From positions 1-50,566 of the forward strand of contig DATMIB010000024.1 of NCBI GenBank assembly GCA_035554635.1: 50,566 bases of DNA, written 5' to 3'. Below, one piece after another: positions 16,406-24,147 of the stretch. Each line of letters begins with the position of its first letter. The first letter of the stretch is position 1. The stretch is from RPQJ01 sp035554635 (lineage in GTDB: Bacteria > Pseudomonadota > Gammaproteobacteria > Steroidobacterales > Steroidobacteraceae). Under the pieces are notes generated by a model. It searched no databases, was not told the origin of the DNA, and worked only from the letters and a program-made list of their open reading frames with translations. Position numbers and translations under genes: made by a program.

Positions 16406-16406
16406 C

Positions 16407-17870
16407 ATGAACCCATCGCTCGAAACCGCTGCCCACCCGCAGGACCTGCGACGGGTCGTGATCGAACCGCTGTCGCGTGTCGAAGGCCACGGCAAGGTGA
16501 CGCTGCTGCTCGACGAGGCGGGGCACGTCGAGCAGGCGCGATTGCACATCGTCGAGTTCCGCGCGTTCGAGAAGTTCATCCAGGGCCGCCCGTACTGGGA
16601 AGTGCCCGTCATGGTGCAGCGGCTCTGCGGCATCTGCCCCGTGAGCCATCACCTCGCCGCGTGCAAGGCGCTCGACCAGGTCGTCGGCGCGACGCTGACG
16701 CCGACCGCGGAGAAGATCCGCCGGCTCATGCATTACGGGCAGATCCTGCAGTCGCACGCGCTGCACTTCTTCCACCTGTCCTCGCCCGACCTGCTGTTCG
16801 GCTTCGACTCCGACGCCGCCCGGCGCAACATCGTCGGTGTCGCCGCGGAGCATCCCGACGTCGCGCGCCAGGGCGTGCTGCTGCGCAGGTACGGCCAGGA
16901 AGTGATCCGTCACACCGCCGGCAAACGCATCCACGGCACCGGCTCGGTGCCCGGCGGCGTGAACAAGAGCCTGACCGTTGCGGAGCGCGACGAGTTGCTC
17001 GTCGACGCCTACCAGGTGATCGCCTGGAGTCGCGACGCCGTGCGGCTCGTGCAGCGGCTGTTCGAGCAGAACCTCGAGCTCTACCGGACGTTCGCTTCGT
17101 TCCCGGCGAGCACGTTGAGCCTCGTGCGGGCCGACGGCGCGCTCGACCTTTACCACGGCGGCTTGCGCGCGCGCGACGCGTCCGGCCACACGCTGTTCGA
17201 CCACGCCGGGTACGACCGTTACTGGGAACTGATCGCCGAAGACGTCAAGGCCTGGTCGTACATGAAGTTCCCGTACTTCAAGACGCAGGGCTCAGAGACT
17301 GGGTGGTACCGGGTCGGCCCGCTGACGCGTGTCACGACCTGCGACTTCATTCCCACACCGCTCGCCGACCGCGAACGACGTGAGTTCCTCGCGTTCGACG
17401 ACGGGCTCGCGGCGAGATCGACGCTCGGCTTCCACTGGGCGCGCATGATAGAGATGCTGCACGCGGCCGAGGCGATCAAGGACCTGCTGCACGACGACGA
17501 CCTGCTCGGGCAGGACCTGACGGCAACCGGCGGGCGTCGCGAGGCGCGCGGCGTCGGCGTGCTCGAAGCGCCGCGCGGGACACTGATTCATCACTACCGC
17601 GTCGACGGCGACGACCAGGTGGTGCGCGCGAACCTGATCGTCTCGACCACGCACAACAACCAGGCGATGAACGTCGCGATCCGCGAAGTCGCGCGCAAGT
17701 ACCTCGACGGCCGCGAGATCACCGAAGGGCTGCTCAACCACATCGAAGTGGCCGTGCGCGCGTTCGATCCATGCCTGTCGTGTGCCACACATGCGGTAGG
17801 CCAGATGCCGCTGTCGGTGCAGCTCGTCGAATGCGACGGCACGGTGGTCTCGGCACTGGCGCGGGGATGA
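16407..17870 (+). CDS. hoxH: NAD-reducing [NiFe]-hydrogenase large subunit HoxH
   Basis: 487 residues. Both nickel-binding motifs are intact: QRLCGICPVSHH (Cys74, Cys77) and DPCLSCATHAVGQMPL (Cys456, Cys459). The latter is nearly the same as in Cupriavidus HoxH. Processing is expected after His462, releasing a 25-residue C-terminal peptide; the next gene encodes the matching endopeptidase. The enzyme reversibly oxidises H2 and, through HoxFU, reduces NAD+. No hyp maturation genes are present in this window, so they must be elsewhere. Confidence 0.96.
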   Translation: MNPSLETAAHPQDLRRVVIEPLSRVEGHGKVTLLLDEAGHVEQARLHIVEFRAFEKFIQGRPYWEVPVMVQRLCGICPVSHHLAACKALDQVVGATLTPTAEKIRRLMHYGQILQSHALHFFHLSSPDLLFGFDSDAARRNIVGVAAEHPDVARQGVLLRRYGQEVIRHTAGKRIHGTGSVPGGVNKSLTVAERDELLVDAYQVIAWSRDAVRLVQRLFEQNLELYRTFASFPASTLSLVRADGALDLYHGGLRARDASGHTLFDHAGYDRYWELIAEDVKAWSYMKFPYFKTQGSETGWYRVGPLTRVTTCDFIPTPLADRERREFLAFDDGLAARSTLGFHWARMIEMLHAAEAIKDLLHDDDLLGQDLTATGGRREARGVGVLEAPRGTLIHHYRVDGDDQVVRANLIVSTTHNNQAMNVAIREVARKYLDGREITEGLLNHIEVAVRAFDPCLSCATHAVGQMPLSVQLVECDGTVVSALARG

Positions 17871-18502
17871 ATGCACCTGTCCTGCCCGCTCGTACGCCCT
17901 CTCCCGTGAAGCGCGAGAGGGTGGAGTGTTCTGCTCCCTCTCCCGTGCAGCGGGAGAGGGTGGGGGTGAGGGTCCGGAATCCGGAGCCCTCACCCGCGCT
18001 GCGCGCGACCTTTCCCGCGTGCGGGAGAGGTGGAGAAGGCAGAGGGGGAATCCTCGTGCTCGCGGTCGGCAATCCCAGCCGCGGTGACGACGCCGTGGGT
18101 CCGCTGCTTGCGGAGCGGCTGCAGGCGCTCGCGTTGCCGGGCGTCGACGTGCTCGTCGACTTCCAGTTGCAGGTCGAGCATGCGCTCGACGTCGCCGGTC
18201 GCGAGCGCGTGATCTTCATCGACGCCTGTGTCGATGCAGACCAGCCCTGGGTCTTGCGGGAACCAGTGGCCGACGCGCGCTACGCGCACACGAGCCACGC
18301 GCTCTCGCCGTCACAGGTACTCGAGACGCATCGGCGTGTCGTCGGAGGCGATGCGCCACCGGCGTTCCTGCTCGGCATTCGCGCAGGCTGTTTCGAGCTC
18401 GGCGCAGAGCTGTCGGCCGATGCCGCGCGCGCCTGCGAGGCGGCGTGGCCGACGCTGCTGGATCTGTGTACCGGCGGCGCGTTCGCTACCAGTCCACCTT
18501 GA
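17867..18502 (+). CDS. hoxW: HoxW-type hydrogenase maturation endopeptidase
   Basis: Catalytic part begins at ~18050 with ILVLAVGNPSRGDDAVGP; the nickel-binding acids and histidine of the family are seen in GNPSRGDD, FIDACVD and AHTSHALSP. It should remove the HoxH C-terminal peptide after nickel insertion. The frame opens at an ATG at 17867 overlapping the hoxH stop, but its first ~60 residues are Arg/Pro/Ser-rich and encoded by REP-like repeats (17898-18036). A GTG at 18056 preceded by AGAGGGGG would give the normal family length with no extension (MLAVGNPSRGDD). Which start is used is undecided. The 3' end overlaps the opposing DUF3011 gene by 17 bp. Confidence 0.88.
   Translation: MNAPVLPARTPSPVKRERVECSAPSPVQRERVGVRVRNPEPSPALRATFPACGRGGEGRGGILVLAVGNPSRGDDAVGPLLAERLQALALPGVDVLVDFQLQVEHALDVAGRERVIFIDACVDADQPWVLREPVADARYAHTSHALSPSQVLETHRRVVGGDAPPAFLLGIRAGCFELGAELSADAARACEAAWPTLLDLCTGGAFATSPP
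17898..18036 (+). repeat. Cluster of REP-like palindromic repeats at the hoxH/hoxW junction
   Basis: Three related units: 17898-17922 (CCCTCTCCCGTGAAGCGCGA then GAGGG), 17936-17972 (CCCTCTCCCGTGCAGCGGGA then GAGGGTGGGGGTGAGGG), and 17988-18036 (CCCTCACCCGCGCTGCGC, then TTTCCCGCGTGCGGGA, GAGGTGGAG). Each contains a CCCG-CGGG hairpin. The third matches the repeat at 2607-2660. The cluster lies between two tightly coupled genes of one operon. Confidence 0.75.
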
Positions 18503-19478
18503 CCTTGCCCGACGACCGGTTCACGCGGCAGCTGAGGTTGCGCGTCTCGCCGGAGGCGGTCTGCACGCGGAGCATCATGCGGTAATCGTTACCCGACGTG
18601 GACACGTTGTCCACGTCGCGCACCCTGTGGCCCTGGCGCTCGATCTCGCGTACGCACGCGCGCCGCGCCTGCTCGAGGCCCGCGACGTCGTCGTCATGAC
18701 CATTGCCTTGCCCGTGTCGCACCTCGAACCGACCACGACAGCCCTCGGTCACCCAGACCGAGCCGTTGCGCGTGCCCCAGGTACGGTCTTCGCGACAACG
18801 GTCGTTGCTGTACTCGCGCACGAGCCGGCCGAAGCGTCCGGGCCCAATCGCGCATTCGCGATACCGCCCGTTCTCGGACTGACAGTCGATCGTGCTGCTG
18901 CCGGTGCCCGGGCTGCTGCCGCGGACGACCACGAAACGCGCACGGCAGCCCTTGTCGACCCAGACGCGGTCGCCACGCTGGCCCCAGCTGCGCCCCTCGA
19001 TGCAGGCCGCGTCCGAGCGACGCTTGACCAGCTGCGCGCGGCCGTTGACCGGGAGCTGGCACTCGCGGTACTTGTTGCCGTCGGACGAGCAGTTGAATTC
19101 GAACCGGTCGTCGCCCTCGTCGTCCCAGCCCCAACCAAAGCCGTAGAGGTCGACGTCGCCACTGCGCGTCTCGACGAAGCACGATCCCTGTTGCGTGCGA
19201 CCGCGCGAGTCGCGCACGCGCAGGTCGATCGACCAGCCGTCCTGCAACTGCTGGAAGTTGCTCGTTTCCAGTACCGCGAACCCGCGCCGGTTCGCTTCGC
19301 GTACGCAGTTGCTCTGCGCGGAGCGCACTACCGGCGCACCGGTCTGCTTGAGCGTCGGCTGCTGCACGGGGGCGCGCTTTTTCGCGCCGTCGTCGAGCGA
19401 GCCGATGTCGACCTGGCCGAAAGCCGAAGACGCCGCGAGGCTCAGCACGGCAAGGACAGTCAACGCCGATCGGGTCAT
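18486..19478 (-). CDS. Secreted DUF3011-repeat protein
   Basis: 330 residues from an ATG at 19478, with signal peptide MTRSALTVLAVLSLAASSAFG. Two tandem DUF3011 repeats are seen: FNCSSDGNKYRECQLPV...CIEGRSWGQRGDRVWVDKGC and IDCQSENGRYRECAIGP...CREDRTWGTRNGSVWVTEGC, each with the SxDGxYxxC, xxWG and VWVxxGCRxxF signature and a regular cysteine pattern likely forming disulfides. They are flanked by two further related Cys-containing segments (NCVREANRRG and ACVREIERQG, each with a later SCxV). The function of DUF3011 is not established. The end overlaps hoxW in antisense by 17 bp. Confidence 0.85.
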   Translation of the reverse strand: MTRSALTVLAVLSLAASSAFGQVDIGSLDDGAKKRAPVQQPTLKQTGAPVVRSAQSNCVREANRRGFAVLETSNFQQLQDGWSIDLRVRDSRGRTQQGSCFVETRSGDVDLYGFGWGWDDEGDDRFEFNCSSDGNKYRECQLPVNGRAQLVKRRSDAACIEGRSWGQRGDRVWVDKGCRARFVVVRGSSPGTGSSTIDCQSENGRYRECAIGPGRFGRLVREYSNDRCREDRTWGTRNGSVWVTEGCRGRFEVRHGQGNGHDDDVAGLEQARRACVREIERQGHRVRDVDNVSTSGNDYRMMLRVQTASGETRNLSCRVNRSSGKVKVDW

Positions 19479-19601
19479 CGAGGAGTCTCCAGGGTGCGTC
19501 GTTGCAGGGTCAATGCTCCACGGCGCGATTCGTTGACCGCACCCGGGCGGAGCGAACGTTAACGCACTTTTGATGCAGTGCCGCACGACTGGCGACGAAT
19601 G

Positions 19602-19615
19602 TGCGATGCAACGCA
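19602..19615. promoter_or_regulatory. Near-palindrome upstream of the desaturase gene
   Basis: TGCGATGCAACGCA pairs with its reverse complement at 12 of 14 positions. It lies about 100 bp upstream of the desaturase ATG in the 239-bp divergent region shared with the DUF3011 gene, which also holds the 8-bp palindrome CGTTAACG (19556-19563). It may be an operator for a lipid-responsive repressor. This is weak, positional evidence only. Confidence 0.25.
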
Positions 19616-19717
19616 TTTGGATCGACTGCGGGACACGCGGTCATGCGAGACCCGGTCTCGCCGGGTAAACTGCAGAAGGTTGTCTATCCGGGTTTGCCAC
19701 GCAGTACGGACGATCTG

Positions 19718-20881
19718 ATGCAAAACGACGTTTCCCCAGCCGCCCCCGAACGCGCGCCCATCAACTGGGTGACGACGATCCTGTTCACGGTCACGCCGCT
19801 GGCGGCCATCGTGCTCGTGCCGTGGTACGGCATCACGCACGGCTACAGCCTCACGGCCTGGTTGCTCGCATTCGCCTGTCTCTGGGCCGGCGGCATCGCG
19901 ATCACCGCGGGCTACCACCGCCTCTGGGCGCACCGTGCCTACAACGCGCACTGGTCCGTGCGCCTGTTCCTGATGCTGTTCGGCGCCATGTCGCTGCAGA
20001 ACAGCATCCTGGTCTGGGCGTCGCAGCACCGCACGCACCATCGATTCGTCGACGACTGGGACAAGGACCCGTACAGCGCGAAGCGTGGCTTCTGGTTTTC
20101 GCACATGGGCTGGATCCTGCGCGACTACCCCAGCGGCAAGAACGACTTCACCAACGCGAAGGACCTCGAACGCGACCCGATGGTGATGTTCCAGCATCGC
20201 TATTACCTGCCCCTCACGATCTTCATGAACGCCGGTTTCCCGCTGCTGCTGGGCTGGATGGTGGGCGAGGTCGTCGGCGTGTTCCTGCTCGCGGGCCTGC
20301 TGCGGCTGGTCGTGAACCACCACTTCACCTGGTTCATCAACTCGCTCGCGCACATGTGGGGTTCGCAGCCGTACACGGACGAGAACACGGCGCGCGACAA
20401 CCCGGTGCTCGCGGTGCTCACCTACGGCGAGGGCTATCACAACTATCACCACATCTTCCAGAACGACTACCGCAACGGCGTGAAGTGGTGGCAGTACGAC
20501 CCGACCAAGTGGCTCATCGCGGGGCTTTCGTACGTCGGCCTTGCCAGCAACCTGAAGCGCGTGCCCGACGTGCAGATCCAGCGCGCGCAGCTCGCGATGC
20601 AGTTCAAGAAGGTCGAGCAGGCGCTCGAACAGCGCCACCGTCGCGGCGTCGCCGACGAGCATGTCGAACGGCTCAAGGCGCGGGTCGCGGCCGAGTATGC
20701 GGCCTTCCGCAAGGCGGCCGAGGAATGGTCCAAGGTCCGCGAGGAATGGGTCGCCGACCGCAAGCACCGTCTGTTGCAGCGCTGGGAGGAGACGAGCTTC
20801 CGGCTGCGGCTCAAGCAGATCGAGCACGGCATGCGCATGCAGCGCCGGCGCCTGCGGGCGATGTCCAAGGCGTATGCGTGA
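19718..20881 (+). CDS. Membrane fatty-acid (acyl-CoA/acyl-lipid delta-9) desaturase
   Basis: 387 residues from the ATG at 19718. Three histidine boxes of the di-iron desaturases are present: HRLWAH (67-72), HRTHH (104-108) and HNYHH (241-245), with four hydrophobic segments between ~18 and 200. The arrangement matches stearoyl-CoA/delta-9 desaturases, which introduce a cis double bond with O2 and an electron donor. The last ~110 residues form a highly charged, probably alpha-helical tail (AQLAMQFKKVEQALEQRHRR onward), longer than I expect for the family. The frame is open to 19601, but the upstream part is not conserved in character. A strong terminator follows. Confidence 0.92.
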   Translation: MQNDVSPAAPERAPINWVTTILFTVTPLAAIVLVPWYGITHGYSLTAWLLAFACLWAGGIAITAGYHRLWAHRAYNAHWSVRLFLMLFGAMSLQNSILVWASQHRTHHRFVDDWDKDPYSAKRGFWFSHMGWILRDYPSGKNDFTNAKDLERDPMVMFQHRYYLPLTIFMNAGFPLLLGWMVGEVVGVFLLAGLLRLVVNHHFTWFINSLAHMWGSQPYTDENTARDNPVLAVLTYGEGYHNYHHIFQNDYRNGVKWWQYDPTKWLIAGLSYVGLASNLKRVPDVQIQRAQLAMQFKKVEQALEQRHRRGVADEHVERLKARVAAEYAAFRKAAEEWSKVREEWVADRKHRLLQRWEETSFRLRLKQIEHGMRMQRRRLRAMSKAYA

Positions 20882-20885
20882 AGAA

Positions 20886-20913
20886 GTGGCTAGTGGTTAG
20901 TGGTTAGTGGCCA
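20886..20913 (+). repeat. Heptamer array, left arm
   Basis: Four tandem units: GTGGCTA, GTGGTTA, GTGGTTA, GTGGCCA. It begins four bases after the desaturase stop. Its reverse complement recurs at 21031-21058, so the two arrays flank the intervening terminator in inverted orientation. Confidence 0.8.
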
Positions 20914-20928
20914 GTCGGAAAAGAAGAA

Positions 20929-20952
20929 GGGCGCCTGTGTGGCGCCCTTTTT
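20929..20952 (+). terminator. Rho-independent terminator after the desaturase gene
   Basis: GGGCGCC-TGTGT-GGCGCCC forms a perfect 7-bp GC stem with a five-base loop, followed directly by TTTTT. A run of A precedes it (AAAAGAAGAA), so it may also work on the opposite strand for the convergent receptor gene. Confidence 0.88.
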
Positions 20953-21030
20953 CGTTGGGAGGCGAGTTTTCGTTCGTACCGGCGCCGACGTTCTGACCCG
21001 CACCGACGTTACTGACCAGCACCGGCCGCT

Positions 21031-21058
21031 AACCACTAGCCACTAGCCACTAGCCACT
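21031..21058 (-). repeat. Heptamer array, right arm
   Basis: Read on plus: AACCACT, AGCCACT, AGCCACT, AGCCACT, the reverse complement of the left array apart from single-base variants. It ends five bases before the stop codon of the TonB-dependent receptor gene. Confidence 0.8.
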
Positions 21059-21062
21059 TCCC

Positions 21063-23228
21063 CTAGAACCTCACTTCGATCCCCGCCTGGAACGTGCGCG
21101 GCGGGCCGGGGATGAGCCCGCGACTCATGTCGGCGACGTACAGCTTGTCGCCGAGGTTCTTCGCGGCAGCATAGGCCGTGCAATCGCAGAACGGCAGTGT
21201 GTAGTTCGCCGTCAGGTTCCAAACCGTGTAGCCCGGCATCTGCCCGCGCTGGCCCGTCGAGTCGACCGCGACGGTGTTGAGGTCGTCCGTGTAGGCCTCG
21301 CTCGTGTAGACGCCCTCGAGCGCCAGTTCGAGCCCGAACCCGAGACGTGCCCCGACGGTCGCGGCCAACAGGTGCTCGGGCGCATAGGGCAGGCGGTTGC
21401 CCGTGACACGAACGGTCGTGAACCCTGGCACGTTGCTGTAGCGCTCGCCTTCGTACTGCGCGTCCGCGAGCCAGGTGTAGGCCAGGCGTGCGAAGAGGTC
21501 GACCGGCCACTGCACGATGCCGCTGCTGTCGACCTGCCCGGCCAGTTCCAGACCCTGCTGCAGCGTCTCTCCAGCGCTGGTCAGCGTCGAACCGACGCCG
21601 CCCGCAACGCTGGCCGGCACGATCTGGTTTTCGAAGTCCATGCGGAACAGCGTCGCTTCGTATGACACGCCGTCGGCCGGCGTCCCGCGGATGCCGAGTT
21701 CGTAGTTCCACGAGAGTTCCGGATCGAGGTCGACGCTGCCACCGCTCGCGGTGACGATGTCGGCCACGCCCGGCGGGGCGAAACCGCGGTGCACGCCGGC
21801 GAAGAGCACGGTGCCCCTGACCGGCTCGAAGGTCGCGCCGATGCCCGGGATCCACTGGTCGATGCTCGTCTCGCCGGCTTCGCCGGTCATGTTGTTGACG
21901 CGCTCGTAGTCGACGCTTTCGAAGCGCACGCCGGGCGTCACGCTCCAGCGACCGAGGTCGAAGCGGTTCTGGACGAAGGCCGAGGCGGCGACGACGTTGC
22001 GGTCGCTGTCCTCGCGGATGCCGGCGTTCGGTCCGGTGCCCGGGCGACGCGAGGTCGGCAGGTCGCCGTTCGCCTGCACGCGATACTGGTCCTCGTGGTG
22101 GTAACGCAGCCCGGCGTCGAGCACGTTGTCGACGCCGAACAGCCCGTGCTGCACCGACACGCGCGGCTCCACGCCGGCGGTCCAGTACTGGCGCAGTCGG
22201 CCTTCGTTGCCGCAGGTCGCGGACAGGTTGGCCATGCCGGCGCAGGCCGGATCGCTCGCGTCGTTCGGACGCTGCGTCGAATTGCTCGACTGGCGCCACC
22301 AGTCGCGATTGAAGAACGTGTAGTAGGCGTTGGTCGTGAACGTCGTGGCGGGGTTCAGCTCGAACCTGTGGGTCAGCGAAGTGCCCCAGCGGTACGCGTA
22401 CATGTGGTCGTTGCCGAACGGGTTCTGGTACGGGTCGGCCTGCCACTCGGCGAGCGTGAGGCCCGAATAGGTGACCTGCGACGACTCGTCGTAGTAATTT
22501 GCGCGCAGCGTGACGGCCTGGCGGTCGCTCAAGTCGTGCACGAGCTTGAGGTTGAGGTCGGCCACCTCGAAGTGCATGTTGTCGCGCGTGCCGTCGGTTT
22601 CCTTGTAGGTGCCGTGCGCGACGAAGCCGGTGTCGCCGTAGCGGTCGCCGTACTGCCCGTGCAACTCGCGATAGCCGTGGTCGCCGAGCGACGCGATGAC
22701 ACGGCCGGCCGCCTGCTCCGGCACTTGCGGCGTGATGTAATTGATGACGCCGCCGACCGTCTGCGGCCCGAACAGGATCTGGCCGGACCCCTTGAGCACC
22801 TCGATGCGCTCGAACCGCTCGACCGGCGGGTGGTAGTACGTCGCGTTGTCGCCGTACGGCGCGTACGCCAGCGGGATGCCATCCTCGAGCAACAGCACCT
22901 TGCTCGAGCGCGTCGGGTTGAGGCCGCGGAGCCCCAGGTTCGGCCGCAGCCCGAATCCTTCCTCGTCGCGGGCGAAGATACCGGGCACCTTGCGCATCGC
23001 TTCGTTGATCGTGAGGACGCGTGTCTCCTCGAGCACGGCGCTGTCGATCACCACGGCCGAGCCCGGGATGGTCTCGAGGTTGATGCGCTGACCGATGACG
23101 ACGATCGCCGGTTCGAGCACGCCCGGCTCCGGCGACGGGGCGTCCTGGGCTTGCGTGCTCATCGCCGTCGCGAGTACGGCCGACACGGCAATGCCAACGC
23201 GGGTCGGCAACGAAAGGGGCTGGCGCAT
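21063..23228 (-). CDS. TonB-dependent outer-membrane receptor, FecA-like (ferric chelate uptake)
   Basis: 721 residues with a signal peptide ending STQAQ. Plug domain motifs: VVIGQRINLETIPGSAVVID, NLGLRGLNPTRSSKVLLLED (an IRG-type box) and ERIEVLKGSGQILFGPQTVG. A long beta-barrel follows, ending in the aromatic TFQAGIEVRF needed for outer-membrane insertion. The wording resembles ferric dicitrate/siderophore receptors. A Fur-like site upstream supports iron regulation. The ligand cannot be specified; no periplasmic binding protein or sigma/anti-sigma pair is next to it. Confidence 0.92.
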   Translation of the reverse strand: MRQPLSLPTRVGIAVSAVLATAMSTQAQDAPSPEPGVLEPAIVVIGQRINLETIPGSAVVIDSAVLEETRVLTINEAMRKVPGIFARDEEGFGLRPNLGLRGLNPTRSSKVLLLEDGIPLAYAPYGDNATYYHPPVERFERIEVLKGSGQILFGPQTVGGVINYITPQVPEQAAGRVIASLGDHGYRELHGQYGDRYGDTGFVAHGTYKETDGTRDNMHFEVADLNLKLVHDLSDRQAVTLRANYYDESSQVTYSGLTLAEWQADPYQNPFGNDHMYAYRWGTSLTHRFELNPATTFTTNAYYTFFNRDWWRQSSNSTQRPNDASDPACAGMANLSATCGNEGRLRQYWTAGVEPRVSVQHGLFGVDNVLDAGLRYHHEDQYRVQANGDLPTSRRPGTGPNAGIREDSDRNVVAASAFVQNRFDLGRWSVTPGVRFESVDYERVNNMTGEAGETSIDQWIPGIGATFEPVRGTVLFAGVHRGFAPPGVADIVTASGGSVDLDPELSWNYELGIRGTPADGVSYEATLFRMDFENQIVPASVAGGVGSTLTSAGETLQQGLELAGQVDSSGIVQWPVDLFARLAYTWLADAQYEGERYSNVPGFTTVRVTGNRLPYAPEHLLAATVGARLGFGLELALEGVYTSEAYTDDLNTVAVDSTGQRGQMPGYTVWNLTANYTLPFCDCTAYAAAKNLGDKLYVADMSRGLIPGPPRTFQAGIEVRF

Positions 23229-23287
23229 GACCGTCGTCCGTGAGTGAGTCGCGTCCGCACTTTGCTTCGTCTCGCTGCACTAGTCAA

Positions 23288-23306
23288 CGCGAATCATTCG
23301 TATTCG
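23288..23306. promoter_or_regulatory. Candidate Fur box upstream of the TonB receptor
   Basis: On minus, AATACGAATGATTCGCGTT matches the 19-bp Fur consensus at roughly 12 positions and holds the palindromic core GAATGATTC. It sits ~60-80 bp upstream of the receptor start, between it and the divergent yajQ. Confidence 0.5.
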
Positions 23307-23402
23307 TGTTGAACAGTGGTGCGATCGGACCGGCGTGCCGAGGTGCCGTCGCGCGCGTCGCGCGGTAGGCTTGGCGGCCCCCGTCCCGAGGATCCGCGCC
23401 CC

Positions 23403-23885
23403 ATGCCGTCGTTCGACATCGTCTCCGAAGTGGACGCCCACGAGGTCAGCAATGCCGTCGACCAGGCCGCGCGGGAGGTCAGCCAGCGGTTCGACTTCAA
23501 GGGCACGAATGCGAAGTTCGAGTTGAAAGACAGCGTCGTTACGTTGTCTGCGCAGGCTGATTTTCAACTTAAGCAAATGTTGGAGATCCTGCGGCTCAAG
23601 CTTTCCAAGCGCGGCATCGACGTGGCTTGTCTCAAGGTCGACGAGCCGGTCGTGACGGGCCAGACGGCCAAGCAGGTCGCGACGCTGCGCGAGGGCATCG
23701 AGACGGAGCTGGGCAAGAAGATCCAGCGCCAGATCAAGGACTCGAAGCTCAAGGTCCAGGCTGCGCTGCAGGACCGCCAGGTGCGCGTGACCGGCAAGAA
23801 CCGCGACGACCTGCAGGCCGCGATCGCGCTGGTCCGGAAAGGCGAGTACGACCTGCCGCTGCAGTTCACCAACTTCCGCGACTGA
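23403..23885 (+). CDS. yajQ: YajQ-family nucleotide-binding protein
   Basis: 160 residues, full length: MPSFDIVSEVDAHEVSNAVD, FDFKGTNAKFELKD, a central AKQVATLREGIETELGKKI and the end DLPLQFTNFRD are all characteristic. Family members have a tandem ferredoxin-like fold and bind nucleotides; in Xanthomonas a YajQ protein is a c-di-GMP-responsive factor. ATG at 23403 fixed by the conserved MPSFDIVSE. The residues encoded upstream in the same frame are not conserved. Confidence 0.95.
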   Translation: MPSFDIVSEVDAHEVSNAVDQAAREVSQRFDFKGTNAKFELKDSVVTLSAQADFQLKQMLEILRLKLSKRGIDVACLKVDEPVVTGQTAKQVATLREGIETELGKKIQRQIKDSKLKVQAALQDRQVRVTGKNRDDLQAAIALVRKGEYDLPLQFTNFRD

Positions 23886-23918
23886 ACTGAACGGCGGCGG
23901 AGGCTAGCGTCCGCGGTA

Positions 23919-24127
23919 CCCAGGACCTTCGGTCTTTCCTCGCGCGACTTGTCGAGCGCCGCTGCTCGAGCGTTCGTCGCGCGGCGGTCACGCTCGCTCC
24001 GCCGGGCCGTCGCCACCCTCGTCGCGCGACCGCTCGAGCAAGGCTCGCCGTGATCGGCGCGGTTCCTCCGCGTCGATCACGATGCGCGGGAGACCAGGAG
24101 CGCGGGGGAAGACCGGGAGGTCCTGGG
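23919..24127. repeat. Nested inverted repeats filling the yajQ/lipoprotein convergent gap
   Basis: Outer arms: CCCAGGACCTTCGGTCTT (23919-23936) against the reverse complement of AAGACCGGGAGGTCCTGGG (24109-24127), with one inserted base. Inner arms: TGCTCGAGCG (23963-23972) against CGCTCGAGCA (24031-24040), a perfect 10-mer. GTCGCGCG occurs near both inner arms as a direct copy. No open frame of note. It could be a structured bidirectional terminator or the remnant of a small non-coding mobile repeat. Confidence 0.55.
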
Positions 24128-24147
24128 GAACGCCCTCGGTACGCCCC

